Positions 42,250 through 51,830 of a stretch of DNA of 64,000 nt are shown piece after piece; position 1 is the stretch's first letter; the number at the start of each line of letters is the position of its first letter. Source of the stretch: Roseiarcus sp963798015. GTDB lineage: Bacteria > Pseudomonadota > Alphaproteobacteria > Rhizobiales > Beijerinckiaceae. Location of the stretch: positions 1 to 64,000 of the forward strand of contig CAWCSA010000020.1 in NCBI GenBank assembly GCA_963798015.1, given 5' to 3'. The position numbers and the translations under genes were made by a program. The notes under the pieces were generated by a model. The model had not been told where the DNA came from and did not search any database. It worked only from the letters and a program-made list of their open reading frames with translations.

Positions 42250-43107
42250 TCACTCCCTGAGCAACTCGTTGATGCCCGTCTTCGCTCTTGTCTGGGCGTC
42301 GACGGTCTTCACGATCACGGCGCAATAGAGGGATGGTCCGGGCGAACCGTCGGGCAGCGGCTTGCCGGGGAGGGCGCCCGGCACCACCACGGAATAGGGC
42401 GGCACATGGCCGATGTGGACGGCGCCGGTGGTCCGGTCGATGACCTTGGTCGAGGCGGAGATGAAAACGCCCATCGATAGGACCGCGCCCTGGCCGACGA
42501 TGACGCCTTCCACGACCTCCGAGCGCGCGCCGACGAAGCAATCGTCCTCGATGATGGTCGGGTTGGCCTGCAGCGGCTCGAGCACCCCGCCAATGCCGAC
42601 GCCGCCGGAGAGATGCACGTTCTTGCCGATCTGCGCGCATGAGCCGACCGTGACCCAGGTGTCGACCATGGTCTTCTCATCGACATAGGCGCCGAGATTG
42701 ACGAAGCTCGGCATCAGCACGACGTCGCGGGCGATGAAGGCCGAGCGCCGCACGATCGCGCCCGGAACGGCGCGGAAGCCGGCTTCCTTGAAGCGATTCT
42801 CGCCCCAACCTTCCAGCTTCGAGGGGATTTTGTCCCACCAGTTCGCTTGGCCCGGTCCGCCGTCAATAAGGGCATTGTCGTTGAGGCGGAAACTGAGGAG
42901 CACCGCCTTCTTCAGCCACTGGTTGACCTTCCACGAATTCGGCCCGGTCGCGCCGGGCAGCTTCTCCGCCACCCGCACCTTGCCGCGGTCAAGCAGATCG
43001 AGCGCCTCGTCCACCGCATCACGCGCGTCGCCCTTCGTCGCCGAATTGATCTTGGCGCGATCTTCGAAGACCTTTTCGATCTGGGTCTGAAGGCGGACGT
43101 CGGTCAT
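42250..43107 (-). CDS. dapD: 2,3,4,5-tetrahydropyridine-2,6-dicarboxylate N-succinyltransferase
   Basis: 285 residues, the full length for DapD. The left-handed beta-helix hexapeptide repeats run from about residue 100 to 250 (VRRSAFIARDVVLMPSFVNL, then GVGIGGVLEPLQANPTIIED). It catalyses the succinylation step of the lysine and diaminopimelate pathway. It is transcribed alone; dapE is not next to it in this window. Confidence 0.95.
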   Translation of the reverse strand: MTDVRLQTQIEKVFEDRAKINSATKGDARDAVDEALDLLDRGKVRVAEKLPGATGPNSWKVNQWLKKAVLLSFRLNDNALIDGGPGQANWWDKIPSKLEGWGENRFKEAGFRAVPGAIVRRSAFIARDVVLMPSFVNLGAYVDEKTMVDTWVTVGSCAQIGKNVHLSGGVGIGGVLEPLQANPTIIEDDCFVGARSEVVEGVIVGQGAVLSMGVFISASTKVIDRTTGAVHIGHVPPYSVVVPGALPGKPLPDGSPGPSLYCAVIVKTVDAQTRAKTGINELLRE

Positions 43108-43321
43108 GGGCTATCCTGAAATTAAAAGCGCGGGACGTTTCGTCGCCCGATCAGGGCTTGTCAACGGCTGCGGTTCCGAGACTGTTCGAAGCGAGCTCGC
43201 CATGTTTGCTGGAAACGACAGGCGTGTCTCACCGACATTTGACCTTGTCGGGCGCTTGAAACCAAGGCAAACCAGAGCGATCTGAGCTGCGTTGGCGTCC
43301 TCATAGGCGAGGGTTTAGATC

Positions 43322-43582
43322 ATGGCAAAATTGACAATCGTCGCCGCCTTCCTGCTCGCGACGACTGCGGGCGGCGCGGTCTTCGGGCAAGACAACAAAC
43401 TTATCGCGCCGGAGCTCGGCAAACCCGCGCCGGGCCATCTTCTGGATCAGGACTATCTGGCGCCGACCGGCGCGACCGTCCCCCAGCCAGGCGTTCCTCA
43501 AGGGTCGGGACCGACCGCGCTCGATCGCAAGATTCAGCAACAGGATAACGCCATCGATAATAGCATCTGTAAGGGGTGCTGA
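43322..43582 (+). CDS. Small exported protein, unknown function
   Basis: 86 residues with a signal peptide (LTIVAAFLLATTAGGAVFGQ). The mature part is proline-rich (KPAPGHLLDQDYLAPTGATV) and ends in KGC with two cysteines (ICKGC). I do not recognise a family. A GC-rich hairpin (GAGCCGCCCGGGCTC) follows the stop codon. Confidence 0.55.
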   Translation: MAKLTIVAAFLLATTAGGAVFGQDNKLIAPELGKPAPGHLLDQDYLAPTGATVPQPGVPQGSGPTALDRKIQQQDNAIDNSICKGC

Positions 43583-43685
43583 GCCGCCCGGGCTCGGCAT
43601 TCCGAGGCTGACCGACAGCCTACCTGACGGTGACCTGCCGATTCTCCCGCAGAATCGTCACTGCGCGGCCTTAAAACAACGAGCC

Positions 43686-43979
43686 TCATAGTAACCGTCT
43701 CAGCACGCCTTCGAGGTTGCGAAAGACATCGTCGTTTGTGAAGCGCAGAACGTCATAACCTTGTGCGGCGAGCGAGGCCGAGCGGGTGGCGCAGTCGATT
43801 TCGATGATCATGCGCCCCTCGAAGCAGGCGAAGTCGGCGATGAAGCCGCCAAGGATAACCTGGCGACGAAACCGGAAGCCCGCGACTTGCTCGCGCCGGA
43901 GCCCTTGCCATAGGCGCCGCTCGGCGCTGGTCGAGTTGCGTCTGAGGCTTCGCGTGAAAGTCCTTAATCGGACGGGCAT
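43686..43979 (-). CDS. DUF559 (Vsr-like) nuclease-fold protein with internal deletion
   Basis: 97 residues starting MPVRLRTFTRSLRRNSTSAE. The DUF559 pattern is present: RRLWQGLRREQVAGFRFRRQ, GGFIADFACFEGRMIIEID, and GYDVLRFTNDDVFRNLEGVL. Between EID and the GYDVLRF strand the usual GxxH segment and about 12 residues are missing (CATRSASLAAQ). The family's conserved histidine is therefore absent, and activity is doubtful. Confidence 0.75.
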   Translation of the reverse strand: MPVRLRTFTRSLRRNSTSAERRLWQGLRREQVAGFRFRRQVILGGFIADFACFEGRMIIEIDCATRSASLAAQGYDVLRFTNDDVFRNLEGVLRRLL

Positions 43980-44092
43980 GGCGCGACCCCCCACCCTGTC
44001 CCGCCACCACAAGGGGGGCGGGACGCCCGTCTCGACAGGCGAGCCCTTGTCGCCTTCGCGCCATAGCCGGGCGCCGCAAGTCAGTGGCTCGC

Positions 44093-44548
44093 CTACTCCA
44101 CCGTCACCTGCGTCTTCACCGAATTGGCGATGAAGCAGATTTCGTGAGCTTGGTGGTGGAGGCGGTCGAGCTCCTCCTTCGAGGGCGCGGCGCTCGCCCA
44201 TTCGATTTTTGGCCGGAGCTTCACCTTGGTCACCGCCAGTCGGCCCGGCGCGATTTCCTCGGTCGTTCCTTGCGCGCTGTCTTCGTAGGCGGTTATTGTG
44301 AAGCCCGCCATCCGCGCCAGATGCAGGAATGAAAGCATATGGCAGCTCGAGAGCGAGGCGACCAGCATCTCCTCCGGGTCGACGGCGGCCTCGACCGCCC
44401 ATTTGCCGACAACATGGGGCGAAGCCGAGGCCGGAACCTCCGTCCCGCCGTCGAAGCTTACCGTATGCGCGCGGCTGAACCGGCCCTTGAGGAAGTCCTC
44501 GCCGCTCTCCTTCGCCGCCCATTTAATCTCTGCAAGATGGGTCGCCAT
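44093..44548 (-). CDS. OsmC-family peroxide-detoxifying protein
   Basis: 151 residues. OsmC-fold features include VDPEEMLVASLSSCHMLSFL with the first reactive cysteine and HEICFIANSVKTQV with the second. OsmC/Ohr enzymes reduce organic hydroperoxides in the cytoplasm. The protein is closer to the YhfA/OsmC-like branch than to Ohr, judged only by length. It is divergent from the YtfJ gene. Confidence 0.8.
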   Translation of the reverse strand: MATHLAEIKWAAKESGEDFLKGRFSRAHTVSFDGGTEVPASASPHVVGKWAVEAAVDPEEMLVASLSSCHMLSFLHLARMAGFTITAYEDSAQGTTEEIAPGRLAVTKVKLRPKIEWASAAPSKEELDRLHHQAHEICFIANSVKTQVTVE

Positions 44549-44682
44549 GGTTCCTCATCGCCTGTGAGTTGGTTCGCGTTATCAGACGACCGTACGCCTG
44601 GGAGAGCCCGACTGGCAGATTGAAATGGATCAAAAGGGTCTCTGCCGAGTTTCTCCTGTTAACTGGATAAGGAGATGGACGC

Positions 44683-45060
44683 ATGGGGCGCTTGACCGAC
44701 GCGGACGTGGAAGCCTTGGAGAAGGACATTTCGCCGACGCTTGCCGAACTCGCCGAAACGATTGGCAAGAAGGCGAACGCGACGGCCGTATTCGGTTCAC
44801 CTATCGTCGATAGCGGAACAACCGTGATTCCTGTCGCAAGCGCGCGCTTTGGTCTGGCCGGAGGCGACGGTTTTATAGCCAAAGGCGTCGGCGGCGGCAT
44901 GACGGCAAGGCCTTTGGGCTTCATCGTGATCGACCAGAATGGCGTTCGCTTCCAGAAGACGCCAAGCCGTTCTGTGACCGCGCTGGCGGTCGGCGTTGTC
45001 CTCGGGCTCGCGCTGGCGATGCGGCTCTCCCGGCCGCCGAGGCCAAGAATCACGCGGTAG
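44683..45060 (+). CDS. GerW/YtfJ-family protein
   Basis: 125 residues. The family core is TVIPVASARFGLAGGDGFIA, with KGVGGGMTARPLGFIVID and a C-terminal hydrophobic segment (VTALAVGVVLGLALAM). In Bacillus the family was named for a spore protein, but it is widespread in non-sporulating bacteria and of unknown function. GGAG precedes the ATG by nine bases. Confidence 0.75.
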   Translation: MGRLTDADVEALEKDISPTLAELAETIGKKANATAVFGSPIVDSGTTVIPVASARFGLAGGDGFIAKGVGGGMTARPLGFIVIDQNGVRFQKTPSRSVTALAVGVVLGLALAMRLSRPPRPRITR

Positions 45061-45293
45061 AATCATCTGAGGACGTCGCTGCAGCGGCGTCGAGTCGGGC
45101 CTTGCGCGCATAATACAATCGCATTTTACCTGCTTTCGAGCGGAAATGCGCTTGTCCGCGGCGACATTCATGCCCTTCGTCAGTAACGCAGCCACATTTC
45201 CCGTGCGCGTTCGGGTTGTATCGCAATAACGTTCTATGGCATGGTCCGCCCACGCGACGACGGCGAGGAACGCCGGATCGCAGGGAGGAAGTT

Positions 45294-46322
45294 ATGACTG
45301 ACGAGAAATTGGTATCGGACGATCGCCGCAAGCTGATGAAGGCTGCGGCCATGGGCGCTGGGGCCGCCGCTCTTTTCGGCGGATTGGGCGTCAACCCGTT
45401 TATTTCCGCGGCACTGGCCGAGGCGGCCGGAATGTCGCCGAAGCCGCTCAAGGCGGCATTCTCCAACGCCGGATTGCAGGCGACCTGGTGCGCGCAGGGC
45501 AAGCAGGCGGCCGAATATTGGGGCAAGCTGTTCAACGTCGACGTGACCTGGTTCGACGGTCAGCTCGACGCGGTCAAGCAACGCGCCGCGATCGACAACA
45601 TGGCCTCGCAGAAGTGGGATTTCGTCGCCATCCAGGCATTCGGAATCGGCACCCTGACCGCGCCGGTCAACAAGATGATCGACGCCGGAATTCCGGTCAT
45701 CGATATGGACACGCTGATCGCGCCGCTCGACACGATCAAAGTCCTGACGTTGCTCGCGCCGAACAATGAATTCATGGGCGCATCGGTCACCCAGGCGCTC
45801 GTCGACGCCATCAACGGCGAAGGCAATATCATTATGACTCAGGGCGCGCTCGGCCACACTGGCGCGCAAGGCCGCGCCAAGGGCTTCCACTCCGTCGTCT
45901 CGAAATACCCGAAGCTCAAGGTGCTCGACGAGCAGCCGGCAGACTGGGACGTGACCAAGGTGGCGCGAATCTGGGAGACGCTGCTCACGAAGTATCCGAA
46001 GATCGACGCGGCCTACTTCCACAATGACGACATGGCGCTCGCCGCCTACAAGGTGATGCAGGCGAAGGGACGCACCGACATCAAGATCGGCGGTTGCGAC
46101 GCCATGCCGCCGGCAATCAAGGCGGTCGAGGCGGGCCAGATGCTCGCGACCGTCCGCAACCCGTCCTGCCGCATCCATGGCGGGTCGATCGTCGCCGGCG
46201 TACAGGCCGTGCTTCAGGGCGCCAAGGCCGGGATCCCCAAGAACATCGTCACGGACGGGCCGGTGGTCACCAAGTTGAACGCCGCCGGGATGCTGTGGAT
46301 GGAGGAGCAGTTCCTCATCTAA
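45294..46322 (+). CDS. Sugar ABC transporter substrate-binding protein
   Basis: 342 residues from the ATG with GGGAGG upstream. A twin-arginine signal is visible (DDRRKLMKAAAMGAGAAALF). The periplasmic-binding-protein-1 fold follows: KAAFSNAGLQATWCAQGKQA to ATVRNPSCRIHGGSIVAGVQ. It is the first gene of a three-gene importer with the ATPase 15 bases downstream. The ligand is a pentose or similar by family; not determinable here. Tat export of a sugar-binding protein is less usual than Sec export. Confidence 0.87.
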   Translation: MTDEKLVSDDRRKLMKAAAMGAGAAALFGGLGVNPFISAALAEAAGMSPKPLKAAFSNAGLQATWCAQGKQAAEYWGKLFNVDVTWFDGQLDAVKQRAAIDNMASQKWDFVAIQAFGIGTLTAPVNKMIDAGIPVIDMDTLIAPLDTIKVLTLLAPNNEFMGASVTQALVDAINGEGNIIMTQGALGHTGAQGRAKGFHSVVSKYPKLKVLDEQPADWDVTKVARIWETLLTKYPKIDAAYFHNDDMALAAYKVMQAKGRTDIKIGGCDAMPPAIKAVEAGQMLATVRNPSCRIHGGSIVAGVQAVLQGAKAGIPKNIVTDGPVVTKLNAAGMLWMEEQFLI

Positions 46323-46337
46323 CGTCATCGAAGCCCG

Positions 46338-47828
46338 ATGGCGCTGCTCGAACTGACTGACATTTCGAAGTCGTTTGGCGGCGTCCAGGCGCTTCGGAAT
46401 GTCGACTTCGCGCTGAACGCCGGTCAGATCCATGGTCTGGCCGGCGAGAACGGCGCCGGCAAAAGCACGATGATGAAGATCATCGCCGGCGTCCATTCGG
46501 CCAATTCGGGCACAATGCGCGTCGAGGGCAAGGAAGTTCATTTCCGTTCGACGCGCGACGCCTTGGCGGCAAGCATCGGCATGGTGCATCAGGAGCTCAG
46601 CGTCGCTCCGGAATTGACCGTCGCCGAAAACGTCTTTTTCGGCAGCCAGCCCGTGAATGGACTGGGCATTGTCACCTGGCGGCGGATGGCCGAGCGCGCG
46701 GCGGAAGAGCTCAAGAACCTCGGGCTCGACATCAATCCGCGTGCGCGACTCGGCGATTTCCCGATCGGGGTGCAGCAGCTCGTCGAGCTGTCGCGCGTTC
46801 TGTTCTCCGGCGCGCGCATCATCATCCTGGACGAGCCGACCTCCGCTTTGTCGCCCCCCGAGATCGAAAGGTTGTTCGGCGTCCTCGCGAAGCTGCGCGA
46901 AAAAGGTCGAAGCATCATCTTCATCTCGCATTTCCTCGACGACATTCTCAAGATCTCGAACGCGATCACCATTTTCCGCAACGGGCGCAAGGTGGAGACG
47001 GCTGAGGTCACCCCGGCGATCGACAAGGCCTGGATCATCGAGCGCATGATCGGCACGGGTCGCGAGGAGCTCGAGGAAAGTTACCTCGGAGAGATCAAGC
47101 TCAATAGCCGCCCCGAGGCGCCGGTCGTGCTGCGGGCAAAAGATCTGACGTTCTCGCCCTCTTATCGCAATCTCACATTCGAGGCGCGCGCCGGCGAGGT
47201 TCTCGGCATTTACGGTTTCATGGGCTGCGGGCAGCTCGAATTGGCGCGGACTTTGTTCGGGAAGTATCGCCCCGGGAGCGGCGCGCTTGAGATTGACGGC
47301 AAAATGACGACGCTGAAGAGCACGACGGCGGCCAAGAAGGCGGGCGTCGCTTATGTCGCCGAGAGCCGCCGCACGATGCTGTTCGGCGACGAGCCCGTGT
47401 ACAAGAATGTTTCCATTGCCGTCCTCGAGCGCCTGTCAAAATGGCTCTTGAAGCCGGACCGCGAGCGGGAGATCGCCAAGGTTCAGGTCAAGAATCTCGA
47501 CGTCCGTCCGCCCGATGTCGAATGGCGCCTCGGCGGTCTCTCCGGCGGCAATCAGCAGAAGGTCGCGCTGGCGAAATGGCTGACCCATCCGCCCCGGATT
47601 CTCCTGCTGGCTGAACCGACGCGGGGCATGGACGTTGGCGCCAAGGAGGATGTCGTCAGGATCGTGCGGCATTTGCGCGATCAGGGCATCGCCATCGTCG
47701 TCTTTTCCACAGAGCCGGAAACCGTGCTCTCGCTTGCCGACCGGGTGCTGGTTATGCGCAAGGGCGAGATCGCGCACGAATTCGCTGACGAAGCGATCAG
47801 CAAGGATCGGCTGCTCGCCGCCGCCTGA
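46338..47828 (+). CDS. Sugar ABC transporter ATP-binding protein, RbsA/XylG type
   Basis: 496 residues with two ATPase halves. The first has Walker A GENGAGKST, the D-loop and Walker B IILDEPTSALS. The second has a degenerate Walker A (GFMGCGQLE) and Walker B ILLLAEPTRGMDVG, with signature LSGGNQQKV. This fused two-domain layout is typical of ribose/xylose/galactose importers. It is translated within an operon between the binding protein and the permease. Confidence 0.92.
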   Translation: MALLELTDISKSFGGVQALRNVDFALNAGQIHGLAGENGAGKSTMMKIIAGVHSANSGTMRVEGKEVHFRSTRDALAASIGMVHQELSVAPELTVAENVFFGSQPVNGLGIVTWRRMAERAAEELKNLGLDINPRARLGDFPIGVQQLVELSRVLFSGARIIILDEPTSALSPPEIERLFGVLAKLREKGRSIIFISHFLDDILKISNAITIFRNGRKVETAEVTPAIDKAWIIERMIGTGREELEESYLGEIKLNSRPEAPVVLRAKDLTFSPSYRNLTFEARAGEVLGIYGFMGCGQLELARTLFGKYRPGSGALEIDGKMTTLKSTTAAKKAGVAYVAESRRTMLFGDEPVYKNVSIAVLERLSKWLLKPDREREIAKVQVKNLDVRPPDVEWRLGGLSGGNQQKVALAKWLTHPPRILLLAEPTRGMDVGAKEDVVRIVRHLRDQGIAIVVFSTEPETVLSLADRVLVMRKGEIAHEFADEAISKDRLLAAA

Positions 47829-47847
47829 CGATAGGATTAAGTCGCAT

Positions 47848-48882
47848 ATGGATATGCAGAGCGCTGAGGCCGGATCCACACGCGCCTTTCGTCTGGGCGA
47901 TTTCCTGCGCGATCAATTGCGCAACATCGCGCCCTTCATAACCCTGATCGCGCTCGTCGCCTTCTTCAGCATCGCGAGCCCGAGTTTCGCCTCGATCGGC
48001 AATCTGGAGAACATCCTCCAGCAGGTGTCGATTACCGCGATCATGGCCGTCGGTCTGACCTTCGTGATTCTCACGGCGGAGATCGACCTCTCGGTCGGCG
48101 CGATCGCCAACGCCACCGCGATCGTGCTCACGTATTTCACGCTGCAGCCCGACTACGTGAACATCGCCAATCTGCCGATGCCAGGCGCCATCGCCATCAT
48201 TCTGGCCCTCTTGGCGTGCGGCGCGCTTGGGCTGCTTACCGCCTTCGGCGTGACCCGCATCGGCATCCCGTCCTTCATCATGACGCTCGCCATGATGCAG
48301 ATCGGCGCTGGCATATCAGCGGTTCTGGTGCGCGGCCAGATCGCTTATTCGGTCCCCCCACTCATTCTGACGCTTGGATCCAAGACGCTCTTCGGCCTGC
48401 CGTGGATCATCATCGTCGCCGCGGTCTTGCTGCTCGTCGCCCATCTCGTGCTGACCTACACGCGTTTCGGGCGCTATGTTTACATGGTCGGCGGCAACCG
48501 CGAGGCGGCGGAATATTCGGGCGTCAACGTCCGCTTCGTCGTCGGCGCGGTGATGGTGATCTCGGCCGTGTGCTCAGGATTCGCCGGCATGGTCGGCGTC
48601 GCCTATTTCGGCAGCGCCCAGCAGAACGAGTTCGACACGTTCCTGCTCGACGCCATCGCCGCCGTGGTGGTCGGCGGCACCAGCCTGTTCGGCGGGCGCG
48701 GCGGCATCGGCAACACGATCGTCGGCCTGTTCGTGCTCGGCGTCCTCAACAACGGCCTCGACTACGTCAAGATCGACAGCTTCCTCAAGATCCTGATCCG
48801 CGGCCTGATCCTGCTGATCGCGCTGATCATCAACGTCTATGCCGAACGGTTGCGCACAGCGCGGAGCGGGGCGGCCACCTGA
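47848..48882 (+). CDS. Sugar ABC transporter permease, RbsC type
   Basis: 344 residues with about ten membrane helices. The BPD_transp_2 signature is ILTAEIDLSVGAIANATAIV, and the later ALAVGGTSLFGGRGG-like turn is VVVGGTSLFGGRGGIGNTIV. It forms the channel with the ATPase encoded 20 bases upstream. A truncated polysaccharide-export gene follows directly. Confidence 0.9.
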   Translation: MDMQSAEAGSTRAFRLGDFLRDQLRNIAPFITLIALVAFFSIASPSFASIGNLENILQQVSITAIMAVGLTFVILTAEIDLSVGAIANATAIVLTYFTLQPDYVNIANLPMPGAIAIILALLACGALGLLTAFGVTRIGIPSFIMTLAMMQIGAGISAVLVRGQIAYSVPPLILTLGSKTLFGLPWIIIVAAVLLLVAHLVLTYTRFGRYVYMVGGNREAAEYSGVNVRFVVGAVMVISAVCSGFAGMVGVAYFGSAQQNEFDTFLLDAIAAVVVGGTSLFGGRGGIGNTIVGLFVLGVLNNGLDYVKIDSFLKILIRGLILLIALIINVYAERLRTARSGAAT

Positions 48883-49160
48883 GCTTTGTTCGCCACACGA
48901 TCGTAACAAGCGCTCTGCTCTTCGCCGCGACAGGGGCGGTTGCGGCGGGAAGCGGCGGCCGCGTTTTGACAGCCTCGGACGTGGTCGCCATCCGCATCAT
49001 CGACCATCCGGAACTGGACACGACCACGCGCGTCGAGCCAGACGGGACGATCAACTTTCCCTATGTCGGCCGCATCAAGGCCGCTGGGCGGACGGAGGAC
49101 GATCTGGGGCGGGCGATTGGCCGGCGGCTGGTCGAACTGAAAATTCTTGCCGGGCCTTGA
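48879..49160 (+). pseudogene. Truncated polysaccharide-export (Wza-like) protein
   Basis: The frame encodes a signal peptide (TIVTSALLFAATGAVAAGSG) and only the N-terminal export domain: LTASDVVAIRIIDHPELDTT, then VEPDGTINFPYVGRIKAAGR. It stops after about 92 residues, before the ligand-binding domains of a full export protein. No ATG, GTG or TTG start is in frame near the 5' end. It is probably a decayed 5' fragment, and it overlaps the permease stop codon. Confidence 0.55.
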
Positions 49161-49565
49161 TTTTAGGAGAGCGGCGAGAGGGCCGTTAGAGAAGGCCGGT
49201 CCAATCTCACCCCTCACGGGGAGGCCTAATCACATAATACGCCAGCATTGAAATCAGAGCCATGCACCCCATCTGTACATCTGTCCAGCGCTTGAGCTGG
49301 ATGAACACGAATAAGAAAAGACCAGAACCAAAATGCTTTGCCCATCAAATACCGATCGCCACGGAGAGCGGTCGGTTTCGCCGCTCCTCGTGTGCGATCT
49401 CCGCGCACAGCTTGCGCCCTTGAACCGCTACGGTCCTTCCGGCCTCGGCGTCGCCGTCGCTGACGGCCTTCACGCGCTCATCGGCGTGTCGCGCAAGGCG
49501 GTTGGCGCCGCACTCACACGCTCCGAGTCGCACCAACTGGCTGCATAAGGCTCGCGTCGTGGGGT
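49161..49565. other. Intergenic region, no clear gene
   Basis: A 405-base gap between the export-protein fragment and homospermidine synthase, which converge on it. A minus-strand stretch (about 49200-49345) could encode a membrane peptide only if one base is removed. No RNA gene or repeat was recognised. Confidence 0.4.
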
Positions 49566-50999
49566 CTATCGCACCAGCACGTTCTTGAACTGCCAAGGAT
49601 CGCCCTGGTCGATGTCCTCAGGGAAGAGGCCAGGGCGACCCACGAGCGGCGTCCAATCCGTATAGACGCCGACGACCGGGCCAAGATAGGGCGTCTGAAC
49701 CTCAAGGCACCGCCGGAAGTCCAACTCGTCGGCCTCGACAATTCCCGCCTTCGGGTTCTCGAGCGCCCAAACCATGCCGGCCAGCACTGCCGACGTCACC
49801 TGCATGCCGGTCGCGTTCTGGTAGGGCGCGAGCGCGCGCGTCTCCTCGACCGAGAGCTGCGAGCCGTACCAATAGGCGTTGCGGGCGTGACCGTAGAGAA
49901 GCACGCCCAATTCGTCGATGCCGTCAAGAATCTCGGCCTCGCCCAGAATATGGTGCGCGCTCTGGATCTCGCCGGCGCGGCCGAACAGTTCGTGCAGGCT
50001 TAGCACCGCGTCGTCGCATGGATGATAGGCGTAGTGGCACGTCGGCCGGTAGGCCGGCTCGCCCTTGTCGTCGCGCACGGTGTAATAGTCCGCGATCGAG
50101 ATCGCCTCGTTGTGGGTGACGAGAAACCCGAACTGCGCGCGCGCGGTCGGGGTCCACGAGCGCACGCGCGTATTGGCGCCGGGCTGGTTGATGTAGATCG
50201 CTGCGCCGCAGCCAGCCTTGTGGTAGCCCGCGTTGGCCGGCGCCCATTTCTCATGGGCGCCCCAGCCGAGTTCGGCTGGCTGCATGCCCTCCGACAGAAA
50301 ACCTTCGACCGACCAGGTGTTGACGAAGACGTTGCGCGGCTTCGGGCTCTTGGCGCGTTGAGTGTCGCGCTCGGCAATGTGCACGCCTTTGACGCCGAGG
50401 CGCTGCGCGAGGCGAGCCCACTCCTCTTTGCTTTTTGGCTCCGGAGCCTTGTCGCCAAGGTCCTTGGCGAGATTGACGAGCCCTTGCTTCACGAACCACG
50501 ACACCATGCCCGGATTGGCGCCGCAGCATGAGATCGCGGTCGAGCCGCCCGGATTCTTGCGCCGCTCGGCGAGCACCGTCTCGCGCAAGGCGTAATTGGT
50601 GCGCGACTCATTGCCGAGCGACTTGTCGTAATAGAAGCCCGGCCAAGGCTCGACGACGGTGTCGACGTAGAGAGCGCCGAGTTCGCGGCAATGGCGCATG
50701 AGATCGAGCGACGAGGTGTCGACCGACAGATTGACGCAGAAACCCTGGCCGGGGCCCGCGGTCAAATATTTGGTCAGCACGTCGCGATAATTGTCGCGCG
50801 TGAGGCCTTCGTGCACGAAGCGCACGCCGCGGTCATCCAGGAGCTTCCGGTCGGAATCATCGGGATCGATGACGACGAAGCGGTCAGGATCAAACTCGAA
50901 GTGACGCTCGATCAGCGGCAATGTTCCTTTGCCGATCGATCCGAAGCCGATCATCACGATCGGGCCAGTAATGCGCCCGTGCTTCGGCCAATGAGTCAT
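49566..50999 (-). CDS. hss: Homospermidine synthase
   Basis: 477 residues, the family length. The Rossmann start is GPIVMIGFGSIGKGTLPLIE; AISCCGANPGMVSWFVKQGL and NYALRETVLAERRKNPGG are typical of bacterial HSS. It makes homospermidine from putrescine (and spermidine) with NAD, the main long polyamine in many Rhizobiales. It is transcribed alone on this strand. Confidence 0.93.
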   Translation of the reverse strand: MTHWPKHGRITGPIVMIGFGSIGKGTLPLIERHFEFDPDRFVVIDPDDSDRKLLDDRGVRFVHEGLTRDNYRDVLTKYLTAGPGQGFCVNLSVDTSSLDLMRHCRELGALYVDTVVEPWPGFYYDKSLGNESRTNYALRETVLAERRKNPGGSTAISCCGANPGMVSWFVKQGLVNLAKDLGDKAPEPKSKEEWARLAQRLGVKGVHIAERDTQRAKSPKPRNVFVNTWSVEGFLSEGMQPAELGWGAHEKWAPANAGYHKAGCGAAIYINQPGANTRVRSWTPTARAQFGFLVTHNEAISIADYYTVRDDKGEPAYRPTCHYAYHPCDDAVLSLHELFGRAGEIQSAHHILGEAEILDGIDELGVLLYGHARNAYWYGSQLSVEETRALAPYQNATGMQVTSAVLAGMVWALENPKAGIVEADELDFRRCLEVQTPYLGPVVGVYTDWTPLVGRPGLFPEDIDQGDPWQFKNVLVR

Positions 51000-51272
51000 G
51001 AAATCTCCTACAGGGACAAGCCGGGCGTCTTCGAGGCGTTTAAAGCCACGGCGTTTTGGGCCATGTCAATAGCGCCAGAGGCCCGGTTTCTGTCGCAAAA
51101 CTGTCGCGTGAGCGAGCGCGAGCATTGGCCATGCATGGTGCGATAGATTCCTCTCGTTTCCTGTGCCAGTCTTGTGAGGCTGATGGGGGTCGCCGCCTTC
51201 TTCCTCGCGCGTCAGGCTTTAGCCGCCGCGAGTAACGCCGGCGAACATCGCGTCAGGATGGGGAGGCGAAAG

Positions 51273-51830
51273 GTGACGAAAACGCGATCCTTGCTGATGA
51301 CAATGCTGGCGGCGGGTGCTGCCGCGCTCGGCGGCTTGGCGATTGCCGCGCAGGACAGGTACACCTTGCAGGTGCCGGGCGGTCTCGCCTTCGGAGACTT
51401 CCGGGGATACGAGGACTGGCAGGTTGTCGCCGTCAGTCACAACGGCGACAGGCTTGCAACGATCCTCGGCAATCCCGCGCTGATCGAGGCCTACAGGTCG
51501 GGTATTCCGGGCAACGGCAAGCCGTTTCCCGACGGGGCGAGATTCGCGAAAATCCATTGGACCGCGAGGACAGCTGACGACCAGCCCGGCCCGCCGATCG
51601 TGCCGGGCGCGCTGCATGACGTGGATTTCATGGTGAAAGACAGCAAGAAGTTCGCGGACAGCGGCGGCTGGGGCTACGGCCAGTTCGAATATGACCCTGC
51701 GTCCGAGACGTTCAGGCCCGGCACGACCGAGGACTCGCCGCCGCAGGAGCATGACGCCAAATGCGGCTTCGCCTGCCATACGATCGTGGCCGACAAGGAT
51801 TACGTCTTTACCGCCTATCCGAAGCGGTGA
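51273..51830 (+). CDS. Cytochrome P460-family protein
   Basis: About 185 residues from a GTG with GGGAGG eleven bases upstream; longer starts are unsupported. A signal peptide (LLMTMLAAGAAALGGLAIAA) is followed by the P460 domain: GDFRGYEDWQVVAVSHNGDR, then FPDGARFAKIHWTA, DVDFMVKDSKKFADSGGWGY and the heme motif CGFACH. P460 cytochromes oxidise hydroxylamine or NO-type compounds in the periplasm, or act as detoxifiers. It is convergent with the DoxX gene, overlapping it by 23 bases at the 3' ends. Confidence 0.82.
   Translation: MTKTRSLLMTMLAAGAAALGGLAIAAQDRYTLQVPGGLAFGDFRGYEDWQVVAVSHNGDRLATILGNPALIEAYRSGIPGNGKPFPDGARFAKIHWTARTADDQPGPPIVPGALHDVDFMVKDSKKFADSGGWGYGQFEYDPASETFRPGTTEDSPPQEHDAKCGFACHTIVADKDYVFTAYPKR

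Noticed and set aside
45234..46931. A 565-residue minus-strand frame over the sugar importer.
   Set aside because: Antisense shadow of two clear ABC transporter genes.
49200..49345. A small membrane protein on the minus strand (VFIQLKRWTDVQMGC and following).
   Set aside because: It needs a one-base correction to join an ATG to the plausible frame, and no family support is available.
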